Source: Guillardia theta CCMP2712 (taxonomy: Eukaryota > Cryptophyceae > Pyrenomonadales > Geminigeraceae). Taken from it: a stretch of 64,000 bases of DNA. Under the pieces are notes generated by a model. The model saw only the letters and a program-made list of their open reading frames with translations. It made no database searches and was not told where the DNA came from. Numbering within the stretch: position 1 is the first letter of the stretch; every line of letters starts with the position of its first letter. Positions 37,248 through 47,583 of the stretch are shown here, in pieces. Location: contig NW_005434633.1 in the NCBI RefSeq assembly GCF_000315625.1, forward strand, positions 317,367 through 381,366, given 5' to 3'. The translations under genes and the position numbers were made by a program.

Positions 37248-38184
37248 GGAAGATAGGACCCAGAGGGCCTCTTGAACTTGTCCCTTGCTCTTCCCGCCTT
37301 CTATCCAGCCTTCTTCTGCTCTTCCTCCCTCCCTTGTCACCTCATCGCCCTCCCTCCCTTGCCATCTTCAGGCAGGATCCTGTCCCACGTCCTTCTGAAG
37401 TGAATGTGACATTTGGGGCAGCACCATTCATCTAGAAAAACTAATCAGTCTAAAAATTACTGTCTTTGACTGTGCTAGTATCATAGTATCAGTGCCACGG
37501 GCCGGGCCCAACTTGCCGGGTTGACTCACTGCAGACTCCCGCCGGCCCGGCAACCTTCACTGAGATCCGTTCGAAAGTTCCACACAACTGGCACTTTGAA
37601 TGATTTGGTGAGTTCAAATGAAGTTCGTGCGACTCATACTACAGTGCTTGCTTGTTTTCAGAACGTTATACCACGCCCAAAGCTGTACGGCGTTGTGATG
37701 AAATCTGCTTTCTGTCTCTGCACCAATTGTAACATGGTACCTTTGATGCAGATATTCAAGCTTCTTGCCAGTCAAGATCCGGATTCAACATGTACGTATA
37801 GGTAAGAATTTCTGTACATGTATAAACCTCGACGAAAGAAGGCCGGTAAATGTTGAGCTGTGCGATTGAATTTTATGATCTTTCCAACTCTCTTCGATCC
37901 TTGACCTTCATTCTGTCGTGAGTCACTCAGTCAAAACTTGCAAGGGTCGGTCAACCTGTCCGCTATGCACTACAAATGACGCGATGAGTCAATAGTGTCT
38001 GTTTCACATGGCTCCTGCATCGACACGATCGATCGGTGCGGGCGCGCAGAGGGAGACAGGAATTCGATAGCGATATTTCGATAGAATCGACAATAAACAT
38101 CATCTTTGCATTTAAACATCATCTTATTTGCATGATGTTTATTGAGGAGCAATGATAGGCGAGAAAATTTCATCATGCCTTCCC
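37248..38184. other. Intergenic between two minus-strand genes
   Basis: It holds the 5' flank of the OGT fusion, a GC-rich patch at 37497-37556, and the 3' flank of the AP-1 sigma gene. I see no gene. An inverted repeat at 38091-38144 is listed separately. Confidence 0.5.
38091..38144. terminator. 13-bp inverted repeat carrying AATAAA on both strands, 3' of AP-1 sigma
   Basis: CAATAAACATCAT at 38091-38103 is the reverse complement of 38132-38144, giving a 13-bp stem and 28-nt loop. Read on the minus strand it places an AATAAA about 40 bases past the AP-1 sigma stop, so it may act in 3' end formation. That role is inference. Confidence 0.4.
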
Positions 38185-38753
38185 TCACTGCATGTCTTTG
38201 TCTGTTCCCTCTTCACATACGGCATCTTGTTCGGTGATCAACTTCAGAATCTGGGCAAGATGTCAGTGAAAAGTAAAATTTACAGGTGACGGTGGGACCG
38301 CTTTCTTGCTTGTTTCCTGCTGCTCTCCCGCAATCAACAGCTCGTCGAGGATATAGTAGGCTTTGTGGAAATTGAAGATCAGGTCAAGCTCGCAGACATT
38401 CCCGAAGTATCTGTCAAGGACTTCGACAAACTGATGAATTACTTCTAAAGTGATGAGCTCGTTGTCCGTCTTATCAACTGCTCAAGTATCATTCACAACG
38501 ATCAAGGTGGGGGATAAAGAAGATCTTTGTGTGTTAGCTCACCGCATGTGATGAAGAACAAGCTTGCATATCGCTTGTAGATCAGCTTGTACTCCCTCCA
38601 CTCCAAGAAGTTGCAAAGCTTCTGGGGGCGGCTAAGGCACATTTGAGAGACCTCTCTGATCATTTTTTTCTTGTCCTTGTCGCTGTACGTGGTGTACCAT
38701 TTCGACAACCTGCACTTTCCTTGACGGCTGACGAGGAGGAAAAATTGTATCAT
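38185..38753 (-). CDS. AP-1 clathrin adaptor complex, sigma subunit
   Basis: There are three exons. Exon 1 (38753-38543) starts [20 protein letters not shown], the classic sigma-adaptin N-terminus, and continues through [20 protein letters not shown]. Exon 2 (38477-38284) encodes [20 protein letters not shown] and [16 protein letters not shown]. Exon 3 (38250-38185) encodes [15 protein letters not shown] and stops. Total is about 156 aa, the usual size. Introns are 38478-38542 (65 bp) and 38251-38283 (33 bp), the latter very short. Sigma-1 is the small longin-fold subunit of AP-1, which sorts clathrin cargo at the trans-Golgi and endosomes and binds dileucine signals with gamma-adaptin. An in-frame extension upstream of the chosen Met has no family counterpart. 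Confidence 0.93.
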
Positions 38754-40130
38754 TCTGGTGGAGAGTGTACAAGGCCAAGAGAGAAAATCTCTTTGTTTCA
38801 ACAGACAACTTCACACGGTTTGCAGGTGGAATGCGAGTCTTGTCGATCCTGTGCCAGAGCAAGGAGGCGAGAACGATGAGGTGGAGAAGTCAAAGAACAG
38901 AGGAAAGGAGAGGAGAGACGCAGGCTGTGAGACGAGCGGGAACGACAGGAAGAGGCGAGGGGGGGGGGGAGCGGCGACAGGAGCGGCGCTGGTCTGCGAG
39001 CTGGTTCGATGTGGCGGTGAATGAGGGCGATGAGGTGGCGATGACCGGTGGATCCAACGTGGGGCCGGTCGGGCCCGGCCCGGCGCCCGTACACTGACCG
39101 GAACGTGCTACGGCCCAGTCACTCCGCGGTTCGGCGGGCGGCCGCCGGGCCCGGGCCGGCGAATGAGACGCGGCGTGTCACTCGCAGGTCACGGGGCAGC
39201 CGCTGAGACATTATTGTACGCTCGCGGCAAGCTACGACTTGGAGGGTGTCGCTGCTCTAAATTTCACTAGGAGGAGGGAAGGGAGGGGGCGAGAGAGGGA
39301 GGAAAGGGAGGGAGGGAGGGAGGGAGGGAGGGAAGGGAGGAAGGGAGGGAGTGGGTTACAACTCAGACATCGCTCCCTTTCAGCCACTGCCTGCTAACCA
39401 GGGGAGGGGAATTTCCTTTCGTTTACCTTCAAGGCTTCATTCTTCCTTACCCCTCCCACTACCGCCGGATAGCACAGGTACCCTGCCGGACACGCCCTGC
39501 CGGGCATGGCACGGAAGACGTCCGCCGGGCTGCAGTAGCGAACCAACCGGACACGCCGGCACAGCCGTGGCCCCATGGCATGATGGGCCCATCATAACGA
39601 GCCGCCTGAGCGGGTGCAGCTTTCGAGGAGACAACAATAGCTTCCGGACATCACAGTTTTCAATACATAGTCGTGTTGGGCATGGAATCTGGTTTGACTG
39701 GTAACGTAGACGGTTGCAAGTGGTTGACACGGCGATTACATATGACATGGCATTGATGCCTGAATTGCACTCTCAACCTCTGTAGCTCTGTACGCTGCCA
39801 TGCAAGCAACTGTATCAATGGTGTGCAGATAGAGCTTGTGCGTCCCTGCCCCTTCAATTTCTTCGACCTCCTGCTGCATCCCCACTCCTGCTACAAACAG
39901 ACTGATCCGCTCCGGACACACCAGCCACGTCGCCCAGGGTGATGCCATATTTTCGCCGAGCGAGAGCGATGCTGGCAGCGGTAGGGGCGCGGGGCCTGGT
40001 CGTCAGCAGCACTGTCAAGTTGGTGACTTGGTCTGGATCGGAGCACCTGGGTACTCAGACGCTCCACCTGCAGGAGCCGCGAGATCAGGAAAGACGGTAA
40101 GGCTCCATGCGTGGCTGATCCTCTTGCAAC
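38754..40130. repeat. Repeat-rich intergenic region
   Basis: GC-rich tracts at 39060-39170, a (GGGA)n tract at 39298-39350, and a short repeat at 39181-39232 that recurs diverged at 55298-55350. A diverged partial copy of the HTH ORF lies at 39836-40000. No intact gene seen. Confidence 0.6.
39836..40000 (-). pseudogene. Diverged fragment of the multicopy HTH ORF
   Basis: On the minus strand it reads ASIALARRKYGITLGDVAGV. That matches ASVALARKYGITPKAVRDIW of the two larger copies, and it carries the CPERISLFVAG tail in another frame. Stops and a deletion remove the rest. Confidence 0.6.
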
Positions 40131-40290
40131 GATGGAGATCGAGCAAGGTGTCGTCTGACTTGATCGCCTTGACGGTTACAAGCAGCTGAGGATGTGACAT
40201 TGTAGGCATGAAATGACAGTGTGCAGCTACGAGCGAAGACGCATGCTTGTGTGATGATAGTCTGATCTTGAGTTTACTCCCAAGCCTCTG

Positions 40291-40809
40291 CTACAGCCTT
40301 GTACTCTCTCTCGCAGCTAGGTCTCCCTCCCCTAGCTCCCCCGCTCCTGCCACAAACAGACTGATCCGCTCCGGACACACCAGCCACCCGTCCTCGCTGT
40401 AGCCGCTCCCGCCCCTCCTCCCTCCCTCTTCCTGCTCGCGCTCCTCCTCCTGACCGCCATGGGTCGCCCCCCCGCCAGGCTGAGGGTCTTGCTGCGCCGC
40501 TGGTCCGGGAGCGCGGAGGCGGCTGGTGGTGCTGGCCCAGGTCCGGCGGTTCCAGATGTCTCGGACGGCCTTGGGGGTGATGCCGTACTTGCGAGCGAGA
40601 GCGACGCTGGCAGCGGTAGGGAGCCAGGGCCGGGAGGGAGGATGGGAGAGGCGGAAGAGGAAGATGTCGCGCGCGATGAGAGAGTCGATGCGGGCGCGAG
40701 GCCTGCCGGGAGGAGAGGGAGGAGAGGGAGGAGAGGGAGCAGTGGGAGGAGAGGGGGCAGAGGTAGCAGAGGGAGCAGAGGCAGTAGGGGGGGGAGGAGG
40801 GAGGGACAT
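40291..40809 (-). pseudogene. HTH-domain ORF of the repeat unit, copy A (frameshifted)
   Basis: It encodes the helix-turn-helix segment ALARKYGITPKAVRDIWNRR after a Pro/Ser-rich stretch. Compared with copy B it has two fewer bases near 40857, which puts the N-terminal MVNFKRCPLSPPYLMR segment in another frame. It is probably a mobile-element-derived DNA-binding ORF; no transposase catalytic domain is visible. Confidence 0.55.
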
Positions 40810-41022
40810 GAGGTGTGAGGAGCGTGCGAGGGAGGGAGGGAGGGAGTTGCCTTGAAAGAGTCAAGCCCGACTGCAAATCGCAACCTTTGAGACCAAGCGG
40901 TCGCATTAGATATGGTGGACTTAGAGGGCATCGTTTGAAATTGACCACAATAGATATTTAGGTGGTCAAATCTCAAACGTTGTTAATTTCAGTCGTCCAG
41001 AGTAGGCCTGATAGATATAAGC

Positions 41023-41380
41023 GTGACGGTCACGGCACCGAACGACGTGCTAGACGAACTTGAAGCTTTTCGCTGGGAGCGCAGGGAAATGACTCCTTTT
41101 AAACGCCTCCAGCCTCTCCTCGCTTCAAGCGCACCCTCCCGTCCCTGCCCCAGCCCTCCCCTCCCAAGCGCACGTATACTCCTGTCTCATCCTCCGTCTC
41201 CTCGTGCCCAGCGGCTGCCTCGATGACCTGCGTACCCTCTCACCCCTTGCATGTCCCTCTGCGGCCTGCGGCTCCCGTCGTCTGCCGGTCGCGACAGCTC
41301 GCGGCTATCCGAGCTTCCATCAGGCTCATCATGGACAAGTCGACCGTCACGTCAGCCATGGGCGAGGAGATGCGGCTATA
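41023..41380 (+). pseudogene. Second ORF of the repeat unit, copy A
   Basis: It begins MTVTAPNDVLDELEAF, divergent from the HTH ORF. The conserved C-terminal tail (RQLAAIRASIRLIMDKS, ending GEEMRL) is in a different frame, so this copy looks frameshifted unless spliced. Related tails occur at 43868-43945, 54070-54119 and 55132-55228. Confidence 0.45.
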
Positions 41381-41546
41381 GCGGGCCCTCCCGCGCCTAC
41401 CGGGCCTTGTTGCTCATACAGAGCTTGTAGGCGTTGGGGAGCGGGTCACCCATGCTAGATGACGCTGCTGCCCAAGGCATACGCCGAGGGGCGCAAGAGG
41501 CCTGACTGAGGGCGGCGAAGGATGCCGTGGCGTGTAGTCTGCTCTT

Positions 41547-42633
41547 GATTGTGCTGCATCACGCCCACACACACGCCCGCAACGTGGTGATCCTCGAGGC
41601 TTTACAGGATGAACCTTAAGCGTAGCTCAACAAGAGCTTGCGTCGGAGTCTCTCTACAAAGAGGAAAGCAGAGAGTGACAGGAGGAGATCTATTTCGCTC
41701 CATTCTCCTACAACAAACACAACAAGCCGACACACACTGATATGGCACAACAGATGTGGCGCACACACGAATGGAGAAGATGACCACCTAGTCCTAATGA
41801 GGATGATCCTTTTAAAGCTTCGAATGAGACAGGAGTACCGTCATGTGGCTGAGGGAGGTAGGGGTGCTCCGTCCTTTGAAGTTGACAAGCTTTTCTTCTC
41901 AGATGTGGAACATCCCTTCAGCACTTGGAGAGAAAACTTTGCTCTCTTGTAGGGAAGTGCCAGCTTGCCAGTGCTGCTGACGATGAGAGGGAAGAAGACG
42001 CGTCTCTGCACTATTGGCTATGGAGGCCACCGTTTGACGAACGAGGTTTTCAATGCCAAGCTCTTGCGTCCACATGTACAGCGGCTTGTTGCTCTTCAGC
42101 CTGTTCCCGGGTTGTCGCGAATAGGTCAGTTCCGAACACAAGTACGAGACAGCCCACTGTACATTCTTCTGTGTAAACCTTTGTCTGACTCGGGCGCAGC
42201 TCCTTTGAGCTCCGACACAACGATGTGAGATGTCAGATCAGCACGCGTTTACGCACAATGAGTTAGGTAGGAGATTGGCTGCTTGCTTGGATGCCAGGCT
42301 GACTGCAGGTAGCAACTCGATGATGGCGGCTGGTTTGCGGGAGGACGGTCATTGGATCTCAAAGACCTCTCCGTTGGCTTTGCAGCTCAAGAGGACGAGA
42401 GCTAGCATGATACAGACACCGTATAATGCAGGAGAGCAAAGATCGCATGCCCAAACCTCTGTAAGATGGAAGGACGAGGGTCCTTTCATGCTCGGTAGAC
42501 AGGAAGCAAGCATACAGCACAGGCAGGTAGTAAGCCCGTAGGAAGGAAGACCGAGCAGAAACCGAGGTATGCGGAAGAAAAGACAGCGAAGCAAGAACCA
42601 GCACCTGCATGATGAGGCCGAGGAGACGGTAAC
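41547..42633. other. Unassigned stretch between the two repeat copies
   Basis: Several open frames of 60-124 codons on both strands, none with recognisable domains. Base composition is intermediate. I would not call a gene. Confidence 0.4.
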
Positions 42634-42787
42634 GCTCTTGCGACGATGGAGATCGAGCAAGGTGTCGTCTGACTTGATCGCCTTGACGGTTACAAGCAGC
42701 TGAGGATGTGACATCGTAGGCATGAAATGACAGTGTGCAGCTACGAGCGAAGACGCATGCTTGTGTGATGATAGTCTGATCTTGAGT

Positions 42788-43471
42788 TTACTCCCAAGCC
42801 TCTGCTACAGCCTTGTACTCTCTCTCGCAGCTAGGTCTCCCTCCCCTAGCTCCCCCGCTCCTGCCACAAACAGACTGATCCGCTCCGGACACACCAGACA
42901 CCTGAGGGTCTTGCTGCGCCGCTGGTCCGGGAGCGCGGAGGCGGCTGGTGGTGCTGGCCCAGGTCCGGCGGTTCCAGATGTCTCGGACGGCCTTGGGGGT
43001 GATGCCGTACTTGCGAGCGAGAGCGACGCTGGCAGCGGTAGGGAGCCAGGGCCGGGAGGGAGGATGGGAGAGGCGGAAGAGGAAGATGTCGCGCGCGATG
43101 AGAGAGTCGATGCGGGCGCGAGGCCTGCCGGGAGGAGAGGGAGGAGAGGGAGGAGAGGGAGCAGTGGGAGGAGTGGGGGCAGAGGGAGCAGAGGGAGCAG
43201 AGGGAGCAGTGGAAGGAAAGGGGGCAGAGGTAGCAGAGGGAGGAGAGGGAGCAGAGGGAGCAGAGGGAGCAGTGGGAGGAGAGGGGGCAGAGGTAGCAGA
43301 GGGAGTAGGGGGGGGAGGAGGGAGGGACATGAGGTGTGAGGAGCGAGGGAGGGAGGGAGGGAGGGTGTTGCCTTGAAAGAGAGTCAAGCCCGACTGCAAA
43401 TCGCAACCTTTGAGACCAAGCAGTCGCATTAGATATGGTGGACTTAGAGGGCATCGTTTGAAATTGACCAC
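42788..43471 (-). CDS. HTH-domain ORF of the repeat unit, copy B
   Basis: A 227-aa open frame. It starts MVNFKRCPLSPPYLMRLLG, has a long Pro/Ser/Ala repeat region made by the minisatellite, then an Arg-rich segment and the HTH-like ALARKYGITPKAVRDIWNRR. The helix pattern resembles homeodomain-like DNA-binding domains of transposon proteins. No nuclease or recombinase domain is seen. Multicopy status argues for a mobile-element ORF rather than a host gene. Confidence 0.5.
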   Translation of the reverse strand: MVNFKRCPLSPPYLMRLLGLKGCDLQSGLTLFQGNTLPPSLPRSSHLMSLPPPPPTPSATSAPSPPTAPSAPSAPSPPSATSAPFPSTAPSAPSAPSAPTPPTAPSPPSPPSPPGRPRARIDSLIARDIFLFRLSHPPSRPWLPTAASVALARKYGITPKAVRDIWNRRTWASTTSRLRAPGPAAQQDPQVSGVSGADQSVCGRSGGARGGRPSCEREYKAVAEAWE

Positions 43472-43567
43472 AATAGAAATGGCGTTTGTTCGTAAACCTC
43501 TAGGAGGTGGTCAAATCTCAAACGTTGTTAATTTCAGTCGTCCAGAGTAGGCCTGATAGATATAAGC

Positions 43568-43945
43568 GTGACGGTCACGGCACCGAACGACGTGCTAGAC
43601 GAACTTGAAGCTTTTCGNNNNNNNNNNNNNNNNNNNNNNNNNNNNNNNNNNNNNNNNNNNNNNNNNNNNNNNNNNNNNNNNNNNNNNNNNNNNNNNNNNN
43701 NNNNNNNNNNNNNNNNNCCCTCCCCTCCCAAGCGCACGTATACTCCTGTCTCATCCTCCGTCTCCTCGTGCCCAGCGGCTGCCTCGATGACCTGCGTACC
43801 CTCTCACCCCTTGCATGTCCCTCTGCGGCCTGCGGCTCCCGTCGTCTGCCGGTCTCGACAGCTCGCGGCTATCCGAGCTTCCATCAGGCTCATCATGGAC
43901 AAGTCGACCGTCACGTCAGCCATGGGCGAGGAGATGCGGCTATAG
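43568..43945 (+). CDS. Second ORF of the repeat unit, copy B (spans assembly gap)
   Basis: It begins MTVTAPNDVLDELEAF before the gap and ends RQLAAIRASIRLIMDKS to GEEMRL after it. The frame across the 100 N is arbitrary. Function unknown. Confidence 0.35.
   Translation: MTVTAPNDVLDELEAFXXXXXXXXXXXXXXXXXXXXXXXXXXXXXXXXXXPSPPKRTYTPVSSSVSSCPAAASMTCVPSHPLHVPLRPAAPVVCRSRQLAAIRASIRLIMDKSTVTSAMGEEMRL
43618..43717. other. Assembly gap (100 N) within copy B
   Basis: Placeholder N run. Copy A suggests the missing sequence is about 81 bp (41073-41153). Confidence 0.99.
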
Positions 43946-44089
43946 CGGGCCCTCCCGCGCCTACCGGGCCTTGTTGCTCATACAGAGCTTGTAATCATAC
44001 GACTGTTGCTGTAAATAAACTCGTATCTCACCTCACGCCGTCTCCTAGTCGCGGGGCTCCTTGTAGGCGTTGGGGAGCGGGTCACCCAT

Positions 44090-44313
44090 GTGTGTTATAT
44101 TTTTTACCCCCTCACCCCACGTGTATATTTCGCACCATTTTGATGTGAAATTTTGCTATACTCAAAGTCTTGTGTATATCCTTACGTTCTCATAAGAGTT
44201 TCTGTCAATCTCTCAAAAAATTCCTTACCATTCCAATGTGAAAAAATTTCTCGCACCATAACAGTGTGGGATTTCTTCGAGAGATTGTGAGAATTCGCAT
44301 GAGATAAAAAATA
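44090..44313 (+). repeat. Left terminal inverted repeat
   Basis: Starts GTGTGTTATAT. Matches the reverse complement of 52831-53055 with one T fewer in the run after TATA. The inner end is within AGATAAAAAATA. Confidence 0.95.
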
Positions 44314-44329
44314 ATGTTTAATCGGATGC

Positions 44330-47300
44330 TTAATTATTTATTCTATAGTGTCCAAGTGCCAAGCTACTAAATCCTAAAGATACGTCCCAATATCTTTTAT
44401 CATCTGTATTACTCAAAGCAGTCTTAGACTGTTTTATTGTATAATTTTGAAGCTTAGAGCTTCTTATTCCATGTACCTTACAAGTTAGCGGTTTATTCTC
44501 AGAAACACATTTATCGTAGTCGTCATGTTTAATGTCAGTCTTTACAATAGCAGAAGGAACACCCTTCAATTTCTTCACATTTTCATATCCATCTTTCATG
44601 CTGTATTTTTTATAGGAGTAGCATTTTGGTCGTACTCCTATGAACTCTGACATAATTTTATCTCCTAGTTCATCCTTAAATTTGCCAATAACTTTTTTAT
44701 TTGTTTCATCGTGTAAAGGGTTCTCTTTGCTGTACTCGCTCATATCAAAATGTTCGCGCATCTCCCATATATCGTTATAAAGATCTTCAGTATATACAGC
44801 AAAGAAGAAGCTATCTGTGTCTGTTGCTAGAAGCTTGAGATTTTCTTTATATTTTGGCTTCATTATGTTGTAATAGAAGTCGTACATTAGATATTTAGAC
44901 AGGTCCAATATAGAGAACCCAGCATATATTGGCTTATCTAGTTTTACGCTTTCTTCTTTCAATGAAACTAATACCATTTCATTGTGTATAATTTCCCATT
45001 TAGTACAGTTAGGCTTATTTGAATATTTTTGTGCTTTCTCTAATGTAGTTGGTAGCTTTACCTTAACCCTATTTCTTACATTCTCCATAGTCTTACCAAA
45101 TACAGCATTATTCATGAGCTTATAATAATCTTTTTCAAAGTCATTTTTTGATAATTTTCTTAGATCAGTGTTTTTATCAATCCAAGGCTTAAGCCATGCT
45201 TGCTGTTTATATGTGATAACTCTATGTATCTTTGTAAGCTCAAGACCTAAACTAAGATATAGTTTCAAGTTTCTATAGTCTATAACATAATTTTTCTTAT
45301 TGTGAAGAGTACCACATAGCTTTTCACAATTACCAAGTTTTATTTTTTCAGGAGCTAAAGGGTAATCATTATGGTAGTCATGTAATTCTTCTGGATATCT
45401 TAAATCTACTTCTAGAGTTGCCCCCTCATCTTCTCTTAAACTTTCAATATCAAATAGTTCAGGATTTTTTAACCATGTAAAACCTCCAATGGGAAGAGGT
45501 AGAGACATAGCCCAACCGTAAAGATTATTAGCATCTCCATAATATAGATATGAAGATGGTTTATTAGGGTTATAATCTTCAAGATACTTATTATTAGCCT
45601 TAAATTTCTTACTCATTATGATAGACTGACCGCCTCTTATTCCTGCCTCATAGAATTCATACATTTCAATATCTGTCAAATTTTCAAGCTTGACATTTGT
45701 AAGCAAGAGCATAGCGGACCACCCATAGGAAGGAGTGCCAACAAAGAAGCAGGGGTCAAGTTTATAAGTCTTAATGCTAAGCTCTATAAAGCTTTCAAAT
45801 ACATCAGCTAAGCCATTAACATCTTTATGTAGATATATATCATGATACTCACCAAATGTTTTTATGTTAAGTGCTTCAACTGTTTCTAGAAGCTCATCAT
45901 ATTCTTCTTCAGAACATCCAGAGCTTCTTTTGATCTCAGACTTAAAGCTTTCTTTTTTAAGCTCAGTTATTGGATAGTCAAATTTTTCAATGCTGTCAAA
46001 CCATTCATAAGGAAATATACCCTTACCATTCAAATATTTAAACTGTTCTTCTGTTTCACAAAGAGATCTCAAATATGTCCTTTTGTCTTTAGGAATGTTG
46101 TTTATAAGCTTTTCAAGTCCAGATGACATAAACCTAAAGCTATCTATAAAGGAGTATTGTCCAACCTTGAAGTATTTAAATTTCTCGGTATTATCTGGAA
46201 TTACGCTTATTTCTTTAACATTGTAGAATTTGCCAAATTCTGTCAAGAATAGATTTTTATCATAATTGCTGTTATGAAATATGACTGGGATATCTATATT
46301 ATTACGCTTTAGGTTAGCTTTTAAGTTACAATTTCTACACAAAGGCATGATGTAATCACCAGTGAAATGGTTATGATGCCTGCATTTATAATTTGTATGA
46401 TCAAATACACATTTACAACAAGGACAATTTCTAGTTTTATTATACTCTTGTTTTTGCTCTGAGTTCATACAAATTGTTTTATAATCTTCATGTTCTTCAA
46501 GGGCTGAATTTATTGAGTTATTAAGTGCGTCTTTAATTCTCATAAGCAAGCTTGCAAACTCATAAGCGGGTTTTTCTCCTCGATACAAGTAATCATAAAT
46601 ATACTTATCATTTACTTTTTTATGATCAAACCCAATAAGCGGAATGTCTGAGACAATCAATATTTTAAAGCTGGCTGCCTTATGTTTACTGTAATATGAA
46701 GTGTTGCCATTCTTACTAATCTTTGTATCGTTATAATCTTGTATAGCCTCAAAGTCTCCATATATTCTAATAGGTAACTTATTAAGTGCGACATGCTTAT
46801 TGAAGCTAATATAAATTTTTTCATTTTCTTCTTTTTGCTTTGGCATCTCAAGCCTTTGGTAATTATTTGTAATACAGAACTTCTTATGATTTTCTAGGGC
46901 TTGCTTACTTTTAAAGTTACATGTACAACATATGTCACAGAATAACGACCGATTATCTGTTGCGTCATGTCCTAACAATGCGTTGATGCTCTTAATATAT
47001 GAGTAATGCCCATCATGTAGCATTAAATTTATGCGTTTCAAGCTGTGGTCTTTATTAGAAACATGAGATGTAACAATCTTTTTGTTAGTGATAGTATAAA
47101 CATTTATTGCTAGGTTGTTTTTAGTCTCAAACTTACAAATATCTTTTACTTTCATAGGAAGCTCAAAGCCTTGATAATCCAATTTATCAAGATACTTATC
47201 ATAGTTGCTTACTCTGTTAGGGTTCTTGATTTCTTTAGATGTTGGATAGAGATCCGCAAGAACTGAATATAAGAAGCATTTATCATCTTTGTTCTGAATA

Positions 47301-47497
47301 TTGATAATAGCTCGCTTATTCTTAACCCAATCTGGCAGCTCCTTAAATGTTCCTCCGCTGGTAACCTGAGAATTAGCAAAGTATATCTCAATGTATCTTA
47401 TTCCGACTGTGTATTTATATGTTAGATCTCGGATTAGTAATTGGTTTTTTAAAGTATTTAATAGTTCCTTCACATCTGTTTGATTTGTGATAAGCAT
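44330..47497 (-). CDS. Protein-primed family B DNA polymerase (DNA_pol_B_2 type)
   Basis: 1,055 aa, intronless. Exonuclease motifs: D248/E250 in IRIYGDFEAI, the HNSNYDKNLF motif at 408-417, and YHDIYLHKDVNGLAD near 551-565. Polymerase motif A is YGDANNLYGWAMSLP (D655), motif B is KLMNNAVFGKTMENV (793-807), and motif C is ATDTDSFFF (DTDS at 893-896). All key residues are present. Two zinc-binding-type segments precede the core: a C2H2 at 187-208, and a CPCC...HHNHFTG...CRNCN segment at 358-391 like those in polymerases of mobile DNA elements. Such enzymes start on a terminal protein and copy linear DNA ends, which fits the TIRs. No ATG lies upstream in frame before a stop. Confidence 0.95.
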   Translation of the reverse strand: MLITNQTDVKELLNTLKNQLLIRDLTYKYTVGIRYIEIYFANSQVTSGGTFKELPDWVKNKRAIINIQNKDDKCFLYSVLADLYPTSKEIKNPNRVSNYDKYLDKLDYQGFELPMKVKDICKFETKNNLAINVYTITNKKIVTSHVSNKDHSLKRINLMLHDGHYSYIKSINALLGHDATDNRSLFCDICCTCNFKSKQALENHKKFCITNNYQRLEMPKQKEENEKIYISFNKHVALNKLPIRIYGDFEAIQDYNDTKISKNGNTSYYSKHKAASFKILIVSDIPLIGFDHKKVNDKYIYDYLYRGEKPAYEFASLLMRIKDALNNSINSALEEHEDYKTICMNSEQKQEYNKTRNCPCCKCVFDHTNYKCRHHNHFTGDYIMPLCRNCNLKANLKRNNIDIPVIFHNSNYDKNLFLTEFGKFYNVKEISVIPDNTEKFKYFKVGQYSFIDSFRFMSSGLEKLINNIPKDKRTYLRSLCETEEQFKYLNGKGIFPYEWFDSIEKFDYPITELKKESFKSEIKRSSGCSEEEYDELLETVEALNIKTFGEYHDIYLHKDVNGLADVFESFIELSIKTYKLDPCFFVGTPSYGWSAMLLLTNVKLENLTDIEMYEFYEAGIRGGQSIIMSKKFKANNKYLEDYNPNKPSSYLYYGDANNLYGWAMSLPLPIGGFTWLKNPELFDIESLREDEGATLEVDLRYPEELHDYHNDYPLAPEKIKLGNCEKLCGTLHNKKNYVIDYRNLKLYLSLGLELTKIHRVITYKQQAWLKPWIDKNTDLRKLSKNDFEKDYYKLMNNAVFGKTMENVRNRVKVKLPTTLEKAQKYSNKPNCTKWEIIHNEMVLVSLKEESVKLDKPIYAGFSILDLSKYLMYDFYYNIMKPKYKENLKLLATDTDSFFFAVYTEDLYNDIWEMREHFDMSEYSKENPLHDETNKKVIGKFKDELGDKIMSEFIGVRPKCYSYKKYSMKDGYENVKKLKGVPSAIVKTDIKHDDYDKCVSENKPLTCKVHGIRSSKLQNYTIKQSKTALSNTDDKRYWDVSLGFSSLALGHYRINN

Positions 47498-47583
47498 AGC
47501 TTCTCCCGTTTCATAATCTGTTATTATTTCTTGATAATCATTGATAAATGAAGTTACAATCTTATTTTTTTGTATTTTGTTAT

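Larger units (their letters stand above)
40131..41546. repeat. Repeat unit, copy A (uninterrupted; empty-site allele)
   Basis: Nearly the same sequence as 42634-44089 joined to 53056-53147. Copy A has about 90 extra bases near 40386-40476. It has a shorter GGGAGC-type minisatellite and lacks about 70 bp present in copy B at 43992-44063, a deletion between two short CTTGTA repeats. At 41447-41458 the sequence runs straight across the point where copy B carries the 9-kb element. Confidence 0.9.
42634..44089. repeat. Repeat unit, copy B, left part (interrupted by the 9-kb element)
   Basis: Same unit as 40131-41546, continuing after the insertion at 53056-53147. It contains an expanded GGGAGCA-type minisatellite (43130-43320) and a 100-N gap. 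Copy A has 81 bp where copy B has the gap. Confidence 0.9.

Noticed and set aside
46657-47391. Short frames overlapping the polymerase gene
   Set aside because: Alternative-frame shadows of the 1,055-codon polymerase.
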